From NCBI GenBank assembly GCA_023387735.1, contig JAEWHP010000030.1, positions 1-64,000 of the forward strand: DNA of 64,000 nt, written 5' to 3'. The DNA comes from Pseudomonadota bacterium. Lineage in GTDB: Bacteria; Pseudomonadota; Alphaproteobacteria; Rhizobiales; Xanthobacteraceae. Shown here piece after piece: positions 1 through 7,716 of the stretch. Every line of letters starts with the position of its first letter. Within the stretch, counting starts at the first letter, position 1. The notes under the pieces are model-generated. The model saw only the letters and a program-made list of their open reading frames with translations. It had not been told where the DNA came from and did no database searches. A program made the translations under genes and the position numbers.

Positions 1-2
1 CC

Positions 3-410
3 GACCTGTGGGTGCCTGACCTGAATCTGCCGATCGCCGACATGCTCCCTGGCGATTACATCCAATCGGACGCTGTTCGTCTGGAGATCTATGGCCGTAT
101 TGCCAGATGCCGTACCGGGGATGATCTGGAGGATCTGCAGGATGAAACCGCTCGCCGTTTTGGCAAGCTACCGCCAGCTGCGCGCGACTTCTTCGCGGCA
201 GCGAGGCTCAGGCTCGATTGCAAGCTGCGCGGCATCTTGAGGCTCGACGTCGGCCCCGAGGCTGTTGCCGCGACATTCCTGCCTGGTCGGCTTCGAAAGA
301 CCAAAACCAAGTTGCTGGATCACGATGGCGATCGCGTGGTCCATGTCTCCAATCACAATGGGGAGCCGTTGGAACGAGTAAGCGACTTGCTTGAATTGTT
401 AGACGAATAA
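3..410 (+). CDS. Mfd-like TRCF-domain protein, C-terminal part (cut by window edge)
   Basis: The frame is open to the left edge, so this is the C-terminal end of a longer protein. The visible 135 or so residues match the TRCF domain that closes transcription-repair coupling factor Mfd: a DYIQSDAVRLEIYGRIA segment followed by a DLEDLQDETARRFGKLP segment, then a short beta-rich tail. In Mfd this domain contacts UvrA and regulates the translocase. The sequence is diverged from what I know of the housekeeping alphaproteobacterial Mfd, so it is more likely a paralogous helicase carried in accessory DNA than the core mfd gene. Whether the helicase part is intact cannot be seen here. Confidence 0.6.
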   Translation, partial: DLWVPDLNLPIADMLPGDYIQSDAVRLEIYGRIARCRTGDDLEDLQDETARRFGKLPPAARDFFAAARLRLDCKLRGILRLDVGPEAVAATFLPGRLRKTKTKLLDHDGDRVVHVSNHNGEPLERVSDLLELLDE

Positions 411-1328
411 AGGGCTAACCAGTTCAAGCCTGATCGGAATGGGCTCCGGCGATTGTCATCGAGTGGATGTGTCTATGTGCCTGTGGCTATTACCCAATTG
501 ATCGTCCTGCGCGGTTGCAAAGGCCGATTTCGGAGGAATAGCTACCTGACAAGCTAAGCGGTCGGACCGCTGCTTGTGACCCGGCAGCGCCGGCGCAGCC
601 TTCGATTTCGGTGCCGTGGCCCTTCTGATCTGTCCGCTCGTTCTGCGGGTTTTCACTGCTTTCAGCGCGGCGTGAATGTCCCGGTGGCTCCCCCACCGAA
701 AGACCTTCGCTCTAATCGTCACAAAATCCAATTATATTTGGTGTCGGCCCCACTCTTGAGAGGAGTGCGCTCTCTAGGACGCCAGCAGCGAGGCGCAGTT
801 AGCTGCCGGGGCCCCCCTGTTCTGCCCACCCGCATATCCCCTTACTGCCGAACGGGTAGCAGGCCTGTGCGGAGAGTGGGCCAGATTTTCAACGTGGGAC
901 TCTCAGGCTTTCTGCGGAGATGTTGGACGCAAGCTAAACTGAGCCAGAATGACAGGCTCGTTTCTGCCTGGAGAACCGCAATGCTCGAACTGAGTCAAGA
1001 GCGAGCATACACCTGCAAGGCTAAGAGAGCGTTATCTATTTCCTAGCCGTTTATTTTTCTTTCTCTATCCAGCGGGAAACTGCGCTCAGGAATTACCCTC
1101 ATAGCGATTTTGGTCGATCCAGGACCCGCGAAAAATTCAGAGAGGCGGGTTAGAAAAAAATTATTCTTCGCTTTTCCGTTTCTGATTCGCTGTTTGCATG
1201 ATGACCAAATATCATTTGCGATGCTAATGCCCTGCCCCATGCCTATGCTCATTGGTCACCGATAACCATAGCCATGCCTTATAGTTCGAGGGTCGCAATA
1301 GCGTGCGCTCACACTACCCGGGCAAGGG
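411..1328. other. Gene-poor stretch inside the element
   Basis: About 0.9 kb with no convincing coding sequence. Open frames on both strands (up to 156 codons) lack a recognisable domain, a plausible ribosome binding site or the codon bias of the neighbours. Base composition is visibly lower in GC than the chromosomal genes to the right, especially after position 720. Nothing in it resembles a tRNA or rRNA. It could hold decayed genes or the control region for the left part of the element. Confidence 0.5.
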
Positions 1329-1645
1329 CGTGCACCAGGGCGAGGGGCGATCTCAGCGGGATTATTGCTCTAAGGGAATGTGCCTAGGGTTGCGCGAGGT
1401 TGCACTAATGGGGGTGCACAAGTTATGCCTGTGCCACAGGGTTTTCTTGAATTTGCATAGGGTGCACGGGGTTTGAGGCAATTCTCCCCAGGGAGTGCTC
1501 CGGTCCATTCCGCCCTCTCTGAATATTATTCTATTCTAAAATCAAAAAAGGTATGCAACCCTATGCAAGTGGCGCAAACCCCTTTGGTTATAGGCGCAAA
1601 CGAGCACAGGGTGCCTGTGCGCGCCCTGTCCAACCCTATGCACAT
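1329..1645. repeat. Iteron-like repeat cluster, candidate replication origin
   Basis: Several short repeats cluster just beyond the 3' end of the helicase gene. TTGCATAGGGT at 1453-1463 recurs inverted as ACCCTATGCAA at 1558-1568 and again as ACCCTATGCA at 1633-1642. GGCGCAAAC occurs at 1571-1579 and 1593-1601, exactly 22 bases apart, i.e. two helical turns. GTGCAC occurs near 1331, 1415 and 1462. A palindrome with 7-base arms (GCACAGG, 3-base gap, CCTGTGC) sits at 1604-1620. An AT-rich tract covers about 1520-1552. Such an array beside primase and helicase genes fits an origin, but an operator region is also possible. Confidence 0.45.
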
Positions 1646-3111
1646 TACCCGAAATCAAGGTCCATGGCGTCCGGCAGGTCCTCGTGTTCGGACCTTTCGT
1701 CGGTCCATTCCCCGGAATTCGCAAAGCCTTGATACCAGGGGAAGCGATCCATCCACCTCGCCCGCAACGCCATGAGCGGTCCGAAGTCCCGGTATATGCC
1801 ATGCGAGCTTTTCGCCGGGATGCCCCATTCATCGAGGTAGCGGGCGAATTGGACGTCAGACCAGAACCGTAGCGACGGCGAGTTGCGTCGCGCTTCCGCA
1901 TAGAGACTAGATGGCGATGTTACCCGGTTTGGCCATTTCGGGTTCGTATGCGGCAGGACGCCCGACTCCAGAAAGCCAAGCAGCCATTGATCCTCGGCGG
2001 CGAGTGACAGCGTTTTCTGATCCGCGCTCGCGGCCGTCTGGGGTATGTCCGCTCGCGGGTGCCAATCGCCCAGGTCCATCCGAAGCAGATCATAGAGCAT
2101 TGCGCTATAGCCCGCGCCGCCGTCGCCCTTCAGCTGGTCAATGATGGGTCGGAAGTATGCCTGATCGTTGGCCATTTCGTTGCTCGTCTCGAAGATGGCG
2201 TATCGCCGATCGCCGGACTCCGCAGGGACGGCCCATTTTGAATTGGTCGCCTTGATGATGCCCAGGGCATTCGGCAACGTGATGACATCAACGCCCTTCT
2301 TCTCAATGTCGATTGTCGATTCGGTTATAAGTCCCTTGGCGGCAGACGCAGACTTTTTGTCGCCCGAATAGGTGGACTCGTCATCGAACAGAAACGCGCA
2401 CATGGCGAGTTGACTGTTAAAGCGAGCCGTGAGGCTGTCGGCGCGATACAGATGCACCGCATGGCTTCCGAAGAATCGGCACATGCCATTGCCTAGCAGA
2501 CCTTTGCCGGTGCCCTGCTTGTCGGAGCGAAACACCATGGCAGCTTCCGTGCGGCGCGTTGGGTTCTGAAGCTTCCATGCGCACCACTTCTTAATGTACA
2601 GCCACACCTCGGGATCGTTGTTAGCGAGCGAGTCCAGAATCATGTTGTCCATCAAGCGCCAGTTGCCCTTGATCGGCCGCACGCTGAATCCGTTCCACAT
2701 GTTATAGTCTGTCGGCCGCACCTTGTCCGGGTCGGCCTGGAACACCAGGCGGTCATAGGTGACGCGCCTGGGATTCATCATGTGATATTCGGCGATGGTC
2801 TTTTTGATCGTCTTCGTTGTGAGCAACTTTTTCACAGGGACGTCAAAGTCCATGTTGTCATCGTCGGGATCGTCCTGGTTGCCCCGAACGGTTACAACGA
2901 TCTTTTTCGTCTTATTGACGAACGCCTTTTTGAATTCGTCAGGCGACATGAATTCCAGCGTCAACGCCTCGCCATCTTCATCGGCGGCGGACGGCACGCG
3001 GCGGACCACGCGCATTTTGCCACCGATCATCACGAACGAAAAAAGCTTATCGACGTTTTCGACCGTGACGTCATCGATCGGCAAAAACTTCTGGCGCGGC
3101 ATCTTACTCAT
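1645..3111 (-). CDS. Phage/plasmid-type primase-helicase (DUF5906, SF3-like)
   Basis: A 488-aa protein with the hallmarks of the DUF5906 'primase-helicase family' found in phages and replicating islands. A Walker A region near residue 195 reads FRSDKQGTGKGLL, a Walker B-like FLFDDES lies about 40 residues later, and an ATNSKWAVP plus GDRRYAIFE segment follows, as in superfamily 3 helicases. The expected role is ATP-driven unwinding at the element's origin. It lies 7 bases downstream of the primase-polymerase gene, so the two are probably co-translated and work as a split primase-helicase. The N-terminal 90 residues are not recognised. The gene ends at the repeat cluster proposed as the origin. 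Confidence 0.8.
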   Translation of the reverse strand: MSKMPRQKFLPIDDVTVENVDKLFSFVMIGGKMRVVRRVPSAADEDGEALTLEFMSPDEFKKAFVNKTKKIVVTVRGNQDDPDDDNMDFDVPVKKLLTTKTIKKTIAEYHMMNPRRVTYDRLVFQADPDKVRPTDYNMWNGFSVRPIKGNWRLMDNMILDSLANNDPEVWLYIKKWCAWKLQNPTRRTEAAMVFRSDKQGTGKGLLGNGMCRFFGSHAVHLYRADSLTARFNSQLAMCAFLFDDESTYSGDKKSASAAKGLITESTIDIEKKGVDVITLPNALGIIKATNSKWAVPAESGDRRYAIFETSNEMANDQAYFRPIIDQLKGDGGAGYSAMLYDLLRMDLGDWHPRADIPQTAASADQKTLSLAAEDQWLLGFLESGVLPHTNPKWPNRVTSPSSLYAEARRNSPSLRFWSDVQFARYLDEWGIPAKSSHGIYRDFGPLMALRARWMDRFPWYQGFANSGEWTDERSEHEDLPDAMDLDFG

Positions 3112-3118
3112 GGAGTCC

Positions 3119-4111
3119 TCACATAAACGGGTCGGCGTCGCCGATCACTTCAAAGGTTGAGTCGTCATCGCTGACCTCGGCGATACCGGGAAATTCATCG
3201 TCCGCGACGTCAGGCGCAACCTGCGCGTCAGCCGCGTCATGATCTCGCAGAATCTTGTTTAGGGTTCGATAGGTGATGGCCCTTGCCTTGTTCCGGCAGG
3301 ATCGCCAGCGCTTCGACACGATGGCCGAGTGGCCCGCAAACTGCGGATCGCTCGCGGACCAGTCCACAAAGACGGCCTCGCCATCGCCATCTGTCGCATG
3401 GTGACAGGCGAACATCAGCCGCAACCAGTCGCCATGGTCTTGGAATTCGGTCACGTCGAGGCGGGCGAGCGCCAGGGCGAGTTGATCAGGGCTGTACTGG
3501 CCACCATCGCCGCCGCCGTTGCTCCCTATGTCGGCCCGCCGGATGGCATTTAGTAGCGTGACCGGGGGCATGGGGGCGCGGTGTGGGCTGGGGCTGTTTG
3601 ATGCCCATCGGTAGAGGCGGCCGTTGGGATGCCGACTCCCTGCGGCCACAACTTGGCGCCCCACGGACTTGAATTCCACGCCTGGATAATCGTCTAGGGT
3701 CTCGGTTACCGCGAAGTCCGGGGGCAGGCGCAGATAATAATGACCGCCGCCGCTGCCGGTTAGGACCTTGGGCCATGTCCGGGTATCCAGGCCGATGTCA
3801 AAGCACAGACTGCTAAAGCCAGCGGTGCCGCCGTTCCGGGGGTCAATGTCGATCACCAGTTGATCCGGCCGCAGGCGGATGCCCATGTTGCGGCCCTCGG
3901 CGATGCAGCGCCGCCGGGTCGCTTTGGAATCGATGGGGATGGTTGTCCAGTTGGCCGCAATGGGAGCCTTCCCCAGGGGCTTCACAGCCCCCTTGAACAG
4001 GACCTTGCGGCGGTTCCAGCGATGCAGCACCAGGAAGTCGAATAAGTCGGAATCGTATCGCTCAAATCCGGCGCCGAACCGATCTTTTGTGACTTGTCTC
4101 AAGTGGGGCAT
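3119..4111 (-). CDS. Bifunctional primase-polymerase with PriCT-2 domain
   Basis: A 330-aa protein whose N-terminal half matches the prim-pol (bifunctional DNA primase/polymerase) fold: metal-binding VIDIDPRNGG near residue 107, SGGGHYYLR near 144, and VEFKSVGRQVVAAGSRH near 165-182. The C-terminal part contains a PriCT-2-like segment (DHGDWLRLMFACHHAT near residue 230) that normally links the primase to a helicase. The enzyme would synthesise primers, and possibly extend them, at the element's origin. Its short spacing to the helicase gene downstream suggests that a protein often found as one chain is split in two here. The acidic C-terminal tail (from about residue 290) is of unknown role. 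Confidence 0.82.
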   Translation of the reverse strand: MPHLRQVTKDRFGAGFERYDSDLFDFLVLHRWNRRKVLFKGAVKPLGKAPIAANWTTIPIDSKATRRRCIAEGRNMGIRLRPDQLVIDIDPRNGGTAGFSSLCFDIGLDTRTWPKVLTGSGGGHYYLRLPPDFAVTETLDDYPGVEFKSVGRQVVAAGSRHPNGRLYRWASNSPSPHRAPMPPVTLLNAIRRADIGSNGGGDGGQYSPDQLALALARLDVTEFQDHGDWLRLMFACHHATDGDGEAVFVDWSASDPQFAGHSAIVSKRWRSCRNKARAITYRTLNKILRDHDAADAQVAPDVADDEFPGIAEVSDDDSTFEVIGDADPFM

Positions 4112-4144
4112 TCATGTTCTCGCAGTGGTTGCCTTCTCAAGACG

Positions 4145-5077
4145 TCAGGCGTTTGGCGCCAGAGCGCTGGGTGCTTCCTGTTCGAACTCGGCACCTTTGT
4201 TACGACGCAAAAAGTTCGGTATGCCGTGCAGCGGGCCTTCGCTGTCGGTGAAATAGGGACGTACGGCGTCGGACGCATTACGGACCGCCTCATCCGTAGC
4301 CTTAGGCTCATCAGTCTTGCTCATGTCCTGCGACACTATCGGCTGAGCCGGGTGGCATACGATGTCAGCCGGACCATCGTGGAGCGCTGTTTCTCCCTGA
4401 TCGCGGCCGTCTGCTTTGACGCGGAAGCAATCCTCGTTGATCGGATCGCGCACAAGATCGACACCAGGCCCTAGGTCTGGCTCGGAAGCGGCCTGGGTCG
4501 TGGGAGTGCGATCGCTCGGCTGTTGCTCGAGCTGGTGGCGTAAATGCGCGCCGACGAGCTTCCAGGAACCCAGGAGATCTTGAGCGCGGGCCGGTCCGAC
4601 TGAGAGCAACAGCTCCGAGGCCATGAGAGAGGGGTTGCCTATCTCCGGCTCGGGGAATGCAGCGCTTCTGTTAGGAGCCGATGCAAAAAGTCGAGCCACC
4701 TGAGATTCGGTGGGTATCAAACCGCCTTCCAGGAGCCTTAACACGGCGGATAGGATCTCTGCCGGCGTAGACTTCGCGGCCAGCCGGTAGATTACCGTGG
4801 GCGACAAAAGCGCAATGGATGCGCTTTTGTCGCCGGCGAAAATGGCTACCCGCATATAGTTTTGGGCGCTGCGGCGTGTAAGCCCGCAATCGTCTTCGAC
4901 CCATTGGGTGAAGCTACCGTGAGCCGTCATGGCCTTGACTTGCAACAATACCTGGCCGATCTCCAGGATCGAGATTGATACCTTTCCGCTCAGATTGCGG
5001 ATCCGGGTGGCGGCCTCCTGCGGGCTGGCAGTTTGGCTTACCTCCGGGGAGGGGGCGCCCTGGCTGAGAGTAGTCAT
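4145..5077 (-). CDS. DUF3102-family protein
   Basis: A 310-aa protein. Residues about 20-110 resemble DUF3102: a helix-rich segment with IGQVLLQVKAMTAHGSFTQW followed by DDCGLTRRSAQNYMRV, which looks like a helix-turn-helix. The rest is low-complexity and polar. DUF3102 proteins are common in rhizobial plasmids and islands and are presumed DNA-binding regulators or partition-like proteins; no biochemical role is established to my knowledge. The start overlaps the stop of the upstream HTH gene in an ATGA arrangement at 5074-5077, which points to translational coupling. The primase-polymerase gene follows after 33 bases. Confidence 0.65.
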   Translation of the reverse strand: MTTLSQGAPSPEVSQTASPQEAATRIRNLSGKVSISILEIGQVLLQVKAMTAHGSFTQWVEDDCGLTRRSAQNYMRVAIFAGDKSASIALLSPTVIYRLAAKSTPAEILSAVLRLLEGGLIPTESQVARLFASAPNRSAAFPEPEIGNPSLMASELLLSVGPARAQDLLGSWKLVGAHLRHQLEQQPSDRTPTTQAASEPDLGPGVDLVRDPINEDCFRVKADGRDQGETALHDGPADIVCHPAQPIVSQDMSKTDEPKATDEAVRNASDAVRPYFTDSEGPLHGIPNFLRRNKGAEFEQEAPSALAPNA

Positions 5078-5370
5078 GACCTGCCACCCAGCTTGCGGCG
5101 GGCGAGCGAACTGCCCCCTCGCATTCCGTGCTCCACCGTGGTGGTTTCATTGCTGAGTAACCAGGCTTGGATCGCTTCGGCGCGGTAATAGACACGGCGG
5201 CCGAGCTTGATGTAGGGCGGTGAAATTCGCAGATGGCGATCACGCTGGCAGGTCCGAACGCTGACGCGGCGAACTCGAGCGTATTCGGCCTCTTCAACGA
5301 GGCCTGCGAGGAAAGTTCCGCCGGGCTCGAGCCCGGCCCCATTGCTCGTAGTCATAGCGTCCATCCTCAC
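5074..5370 (-). CDS. Small HTH protein, excisionase/AlpA-like
   Basis: A 98-aa basic protein. The central part (AEYARVRRVSVRTCQRDRHL, then PPYIKLGRRVYYRAEAIQAW) has the layout of the helix-turn-helix DNA-binding domain shared by excisionases and AlpA-like regulators: a recognition helix followed by a wing ending in the typical RVYYR.EAI.AWL. Lying beside an integrase operon, its likely role is to control excision and/or transcription of the replication genes. Translation may begin at the second methionine (residue 5). Its stop overlaps the DUF3102 start by four bases. Confidence 0.68.
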   Translation of the reverse strand: MRMDAMTTSNGAGLEPGGTFLAGLVEEAEYARVRRVSVRTCQRDRHLRISPPYIKLGRRVYYRAEAIQAWLLSNETTTVEHGMRGGSSLARRKLGGRS

Positions 5371-5469
5371 ACTTCCGCCGCAACAGGCCGGCGCAGGAAG
5401 ACGAATGACGCCAATCGGATCAGGTTGAAAGCAGTGTGATTTTCAAACAGGTCGGAAAAACCATAGCGC

Positions 5470-6216
5470 TCAAAATGTGGCCCGCGCTCGACCTAGAAAT
5501 CTGTAAATGGCGCCATCGGAGCCGACACCAAAGCCATAAGTCGGAAGTAGCTCCCGATAGCAATTTTCAATCGACTCGATGAAACGAGAAGCTTCCTTAG
5601 CGGATGGCCAGCTACCGAAAAGGCGTGCATATTCGCCAAGCACGGTGATGATAGCATGGTCCCGGATCGGGCTGCGGTTTCCATAACTTCGAGCTTTGAT
5701 GATCGCGAGCGGAAGTAGTTGCGCCAGTTCTTCTTTGTTCAGTTGCACAAATGTGCCAGGCACAACTGGCCATCGGGCAACGGCTGAACTTAATGGCTCA
5801 CCTCGCAGCTCGGCGCAGGCGTCACTGAGCGCGTCCAACGCTACGGAGGGGAGTTCGGTCCAGGCCTTAGCCAAAGCCTGTAACGCATTAGGACGACCTA
5901 ACCGTTTCAACGCTTCAACGCCGGCTAAGGGATGATCGAGAAATTCTCGTCGAAACGTGATCTGTGCTCCTGTCTTCCGTTTTTCCACACGGATTAGGCT
6001 GCGGACGTATTCTTCTACAGTTGTGTAGATTTGCGTATGAGACTGGGCGCGACTCGCTGGATCCTCGCAAAGATGCCAAATAGCGTCTCGCACGCTCGAG
6101 CGTGCCATGATCAGCGCGGTTTCCCAACTGTCATAGCTGTGGCCGCAAGCGAGATGCTCGCGGGCTTTCGGCGGTTGAACACGCCTATTTGGTACCTTCG
6201 GTTCACTTCTCGGCAT
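5470..6216 (-). CDS. Unrecognised 248-aa protein of the element
   Basis: I recognise no family. The protein is soluble, without signal peptide or membrane segment. The N-terminal region contains CGHSYDSWETALIMARSSVR and a long helical stretch; the C-terminal half is alpha-helical with conserved-looking GRSP.RDHAIITVLGEYARLFG and SWPSAKEASRFIESIE segments that resemble small replication or integration accessory proteins of rhizobial islands only in general character. Its start lies inside the integrase gene, overlapping it by 14 bases, so it depends on integrase transcription. A 99-base gap follows before the HTH gene. Composition is somewhat less GC-rich than the core genes. Confidence 0.55.
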   Translation of the reverse strand: MPRSEPKVPNRRVQPPKAREHLACGHSYDSWETALIMARSSVRDAIWHLCEDPASRAQSHTQIYTTVEEYVRSLIRVEKRKTGAQITFRREFLDHPLAGVEALKRLGRPNALQALAKAWTELPSVALDALSDACAELRGEPLSSAVARWPVVPGTFVQLNKEELAQLLPLAIIKARSYGNRSPIRDHAIITVLGEYARLFGSWPSAKEASRFIESIENCYRELLPTYGFGVGSDGAIYRFLGRARATF

Positions 6217-7462
6217 GGCCGATCACCTTGCCGACGGTTTCCGCGGCATCCCGCATCGGGTCATCGAACAGATGAGCATACCGCTGCGTCGTCTGAACCT
6301 GGGTATGTCCAAGCATTTGGCCGATCAACGGCAGAGAGGCGCCGGCGGATACCAGAATGCTTGCGAATGAATGACGTAGGTCATGGATCCGAACGTTCGG
6401 TTGCCAGACGAGAACTGGTTGATCGTCCTTGCCTTTTGCTGGTCGGCCGTTGCGATCGATCTTCCTGACTTGCACTGCCAGACCTGCTTTCCGACAAATA
6501 GTTGTCCAGGAGCGCTTAACATCGGTGAGGGGCTTTCCGTCGTGGCCTGGAAATACGTAAGGAGAAACCGGGACGGCAGCGTTCTTGGCTTGATGGCTTG
6601 AGGCATCCCTAATTTCTGCAAGCAGACGCAGAGCGGGTCCGCTTAATGGCACCCGGTGAATAAGGCGCTGTTTGGTGTGGGCGGAGGGCTTGGTCCAAAT
6701 GCCGTTTTCGAGATCGAACATGTCCCAAGTCGCACCGAGGACCTCGCCGCGACGGGCGCCGGTCAGCATCAGAAGTTTGATGGCATTGGCCGAGACCAGT
6801 TCCGAGTGCTCATTCAGAGCCTGTGCCAAGGCGGCAATCTCAGTCCGATTGAGAAAACGGTTCCGCTTTTCTTCGACATTCTTACGAACGCCGGAGGCGG
6901 GATTGTCGGTTAACCATTTCCAGCGGATCGCAAGGTTGAGCGCCCTGCGAAGCACCTCGACGACGCGGTTCGCCCGGACGGGGGTACGGCGCACGTTGGT
7001 TACGTCGCGATGTAGCTCGTCGATGTGGTCGGCATCGATAGACCGGATTTTCAGCTTGCCCAACCGCGGCAGGATGATTTGTTGCCACATGCTGCGCTCG
7101 TCGGATTGAGCACGGATAGCTTTTCGGGGCAGGTGCTCAGCCTGGTAGCGCTCCCAGACATCCTGCAGCGTGGGAGCTACGCGGTCAGCGCGGCGTTGAT
7201 CCATCGGGTCGCGGCCGCCATCGACCTCCTGCTTCAGCTTCTTGGCCGCGGTCCGAGCGGCCTGAACTGACCAGTCGGGGAACGAGCCAATGGTAAGCCG
7301 GCGCTGCCGGCCATCTGCGCGATAGTCGAGCAAGAATGATTTCGCGCCGCCAGGGGTGACGCGTAGGGCGAAGCCCTTGACGTCGGTGTCCCAAAGCAGG
7401 GTTTGGCCGCGCGCGGGAGCGAGCTCTTTACGGGCGCGGATTTCTGTGAGGCGTTCGGCCAT
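6203..7462 (-). CDS. Tyrosine integrase, DUF4102 N-terminal type
   Basis: A 419-aa site-specific recombinase. The N-terminal 90 residues (LLWDTDVKGFALRVTPGG, then LTIGSFPDWSVQAAR) are the DUF4102 arm-binding domain of P4-like integrases that target tRNA genes. The catalytic set is complete: arginine in TGARRGEVLG near residue 237, HDLRHSFAS near 365, LGHTQVQTTQRYAHL near 388-400 with the histidine and nucleophilic tyrosine. It would integrate and, with the HTH protein, excise the element at the tRNA 3' end only 170 bases away. It is the first gene of the leftward run. Short direct repeats lie immediately upstream of its start. Confidence 0.95.
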   Translation of the reverse strand: MAERLTEIRARKELAPARGQTLLWDTDVKGFALRVTPGGAKSFLLDYRADGRQRRLTIGSFPDWSVQAARTAAKKLKQEVDGGRDPMDQRRADRVAPTLQDVWERYQAEHLPRKAIRAQSDERSMWQQIILPRLGKLKIRSIDADHIDELHRDVTNVRRTPVRANRVVEVLRRALNLAIRWKWLTDNPASGVRKNVEEKRNRFLNRTEIAALAQALNEHSELVSANAIKLLMLTGARRGEVLGATWDMFDLENGIWTKPSAHTKQRLIHRVPLSGPALRLLAEIRDASSHQAKNAAVPVSPYVFPGHDGKPLTDVKRSWTTICRKAGLAVQVRKIDRNGRPAKGKDDQPVLVWQPNVRIHDLRHSFASILVSAGASLPLIGQMLGHTQVQTTQRYAHLFDDPMRDAAETVGKVIGHAEK

Positions 7463-7471
7463 CGACTTTCC

Positions 7472-7524
7472 GTGTCAACACTGTGTCAACAACCCGAGTG
7501 GCAAAATCTGTCGTCGGGTGACAC
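7472..7524. promoter_or_regulatory. Direct repeats before the integrase gene (arm or operator sites)
   Basis: GTGTCAACA occurs at 7472-7480 and again at 7483-7491, 11 bases (about one helical turn) apart; a partial inverted copy (GTGACAC) lies at 7518-7524. Read on the minus strand, each copy contains TTGACA. The position between the integrase start and the attachment core suits integrase or excisionase binding sites, or autoregulation of the integrase promoter. Confidence 0.4.
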
Positions 7525-7631
7525 AGCTTAGCACCGGTTGGCACCTAAAGTCGTAGCCTTTATAAGGACTTGGTTAAGCCTGGGCCAAAAAATACGTAAA
7601 ATCAAGGTGCCGCGGTTTACGCAAAAACAGT

Positions 7632-7676
7632 CTCATAACCTGAAGGTCATAGGTTCAAATCCTATCCCCGCAACCA
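7632..7676 (+). other. Attachment site: displaced 3' half of initiator tRNA-Met
   Basis: The 45 bases begin with the anticodon loop CTCATAA (anticodon CAT), continue through the variable loop and the T-arm AGGTTCAAATCCT, and end with CCCCGCA, A, CCA. The acceptor strand ends in A at position 72, so it cannot pair with the C1 of initiator tRNAs, a hallmark of tRNA-fMet. No 5' half is present: the bases upstream (AAAAACAGT) do not form the D-arm or acceptor partner. This is therefore the tail displaced by integration; the restored full tRNA should lie at the far left end of the element, outside the window. Confidence 0.85.
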
Positions 7677-7681
7677 AGAAC

Positions 7682-7716
7682 AAGCCCCTGAAAGCGTAGC
7701 GCTTTCGGGGGCTTTT
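7682..7716 (+). terminator. Rho-independent terminator, originally of the initiator tRNA
   Basis: Fifteen-base arms (AAGCCCCTGAAAGCG and its partner ending GGGGGCTT) pair around a three-base loop, with one G-T wobble pair, and are followed by a T run. It starts six bases after the tRNA CCA end, so it was presumably the tRNA-fMet terminator before the element inserted. Confidence 0.85.

Larger units (their letters stand above)
1..7676. mobile_element. Integrated element, right part (satellite- or island-like)
   Basis: The stretch ends at a 45-base copy of the 3' half of an initiator tRNA, the classic footprint of a tyrosine integrase that uses a tRNA 3' end. The integrase gene lies directly inside that end. 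Six leftward genes follow with short gaps or overlaps: integrase, unknown, excisionase-like HTH, DUF3102, primase-polymerase and SF3 helicase, then an iteron-like cluster. All functions are DNA integration or replication; no conjugation, capsid or resistance genes are visible. This suggests a self-replicating integrative element or phage satellite. The left end lies outside the window, so total size and cargo are unknown, and it is inferred that the Mfd-like fragment at the left edge belongs to the element. Confidence 0.8.

Noticed and set aside
576..1046. 156-codon frame in the element
   Set aside because: No domain, no ribosome binding site, and odd composition; not enough to call a gene.
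7600..7676. Complete tRNA gene
   Set aside because: Only the anticodon loop to the CCA end is present; the 5' half does not pair with it.
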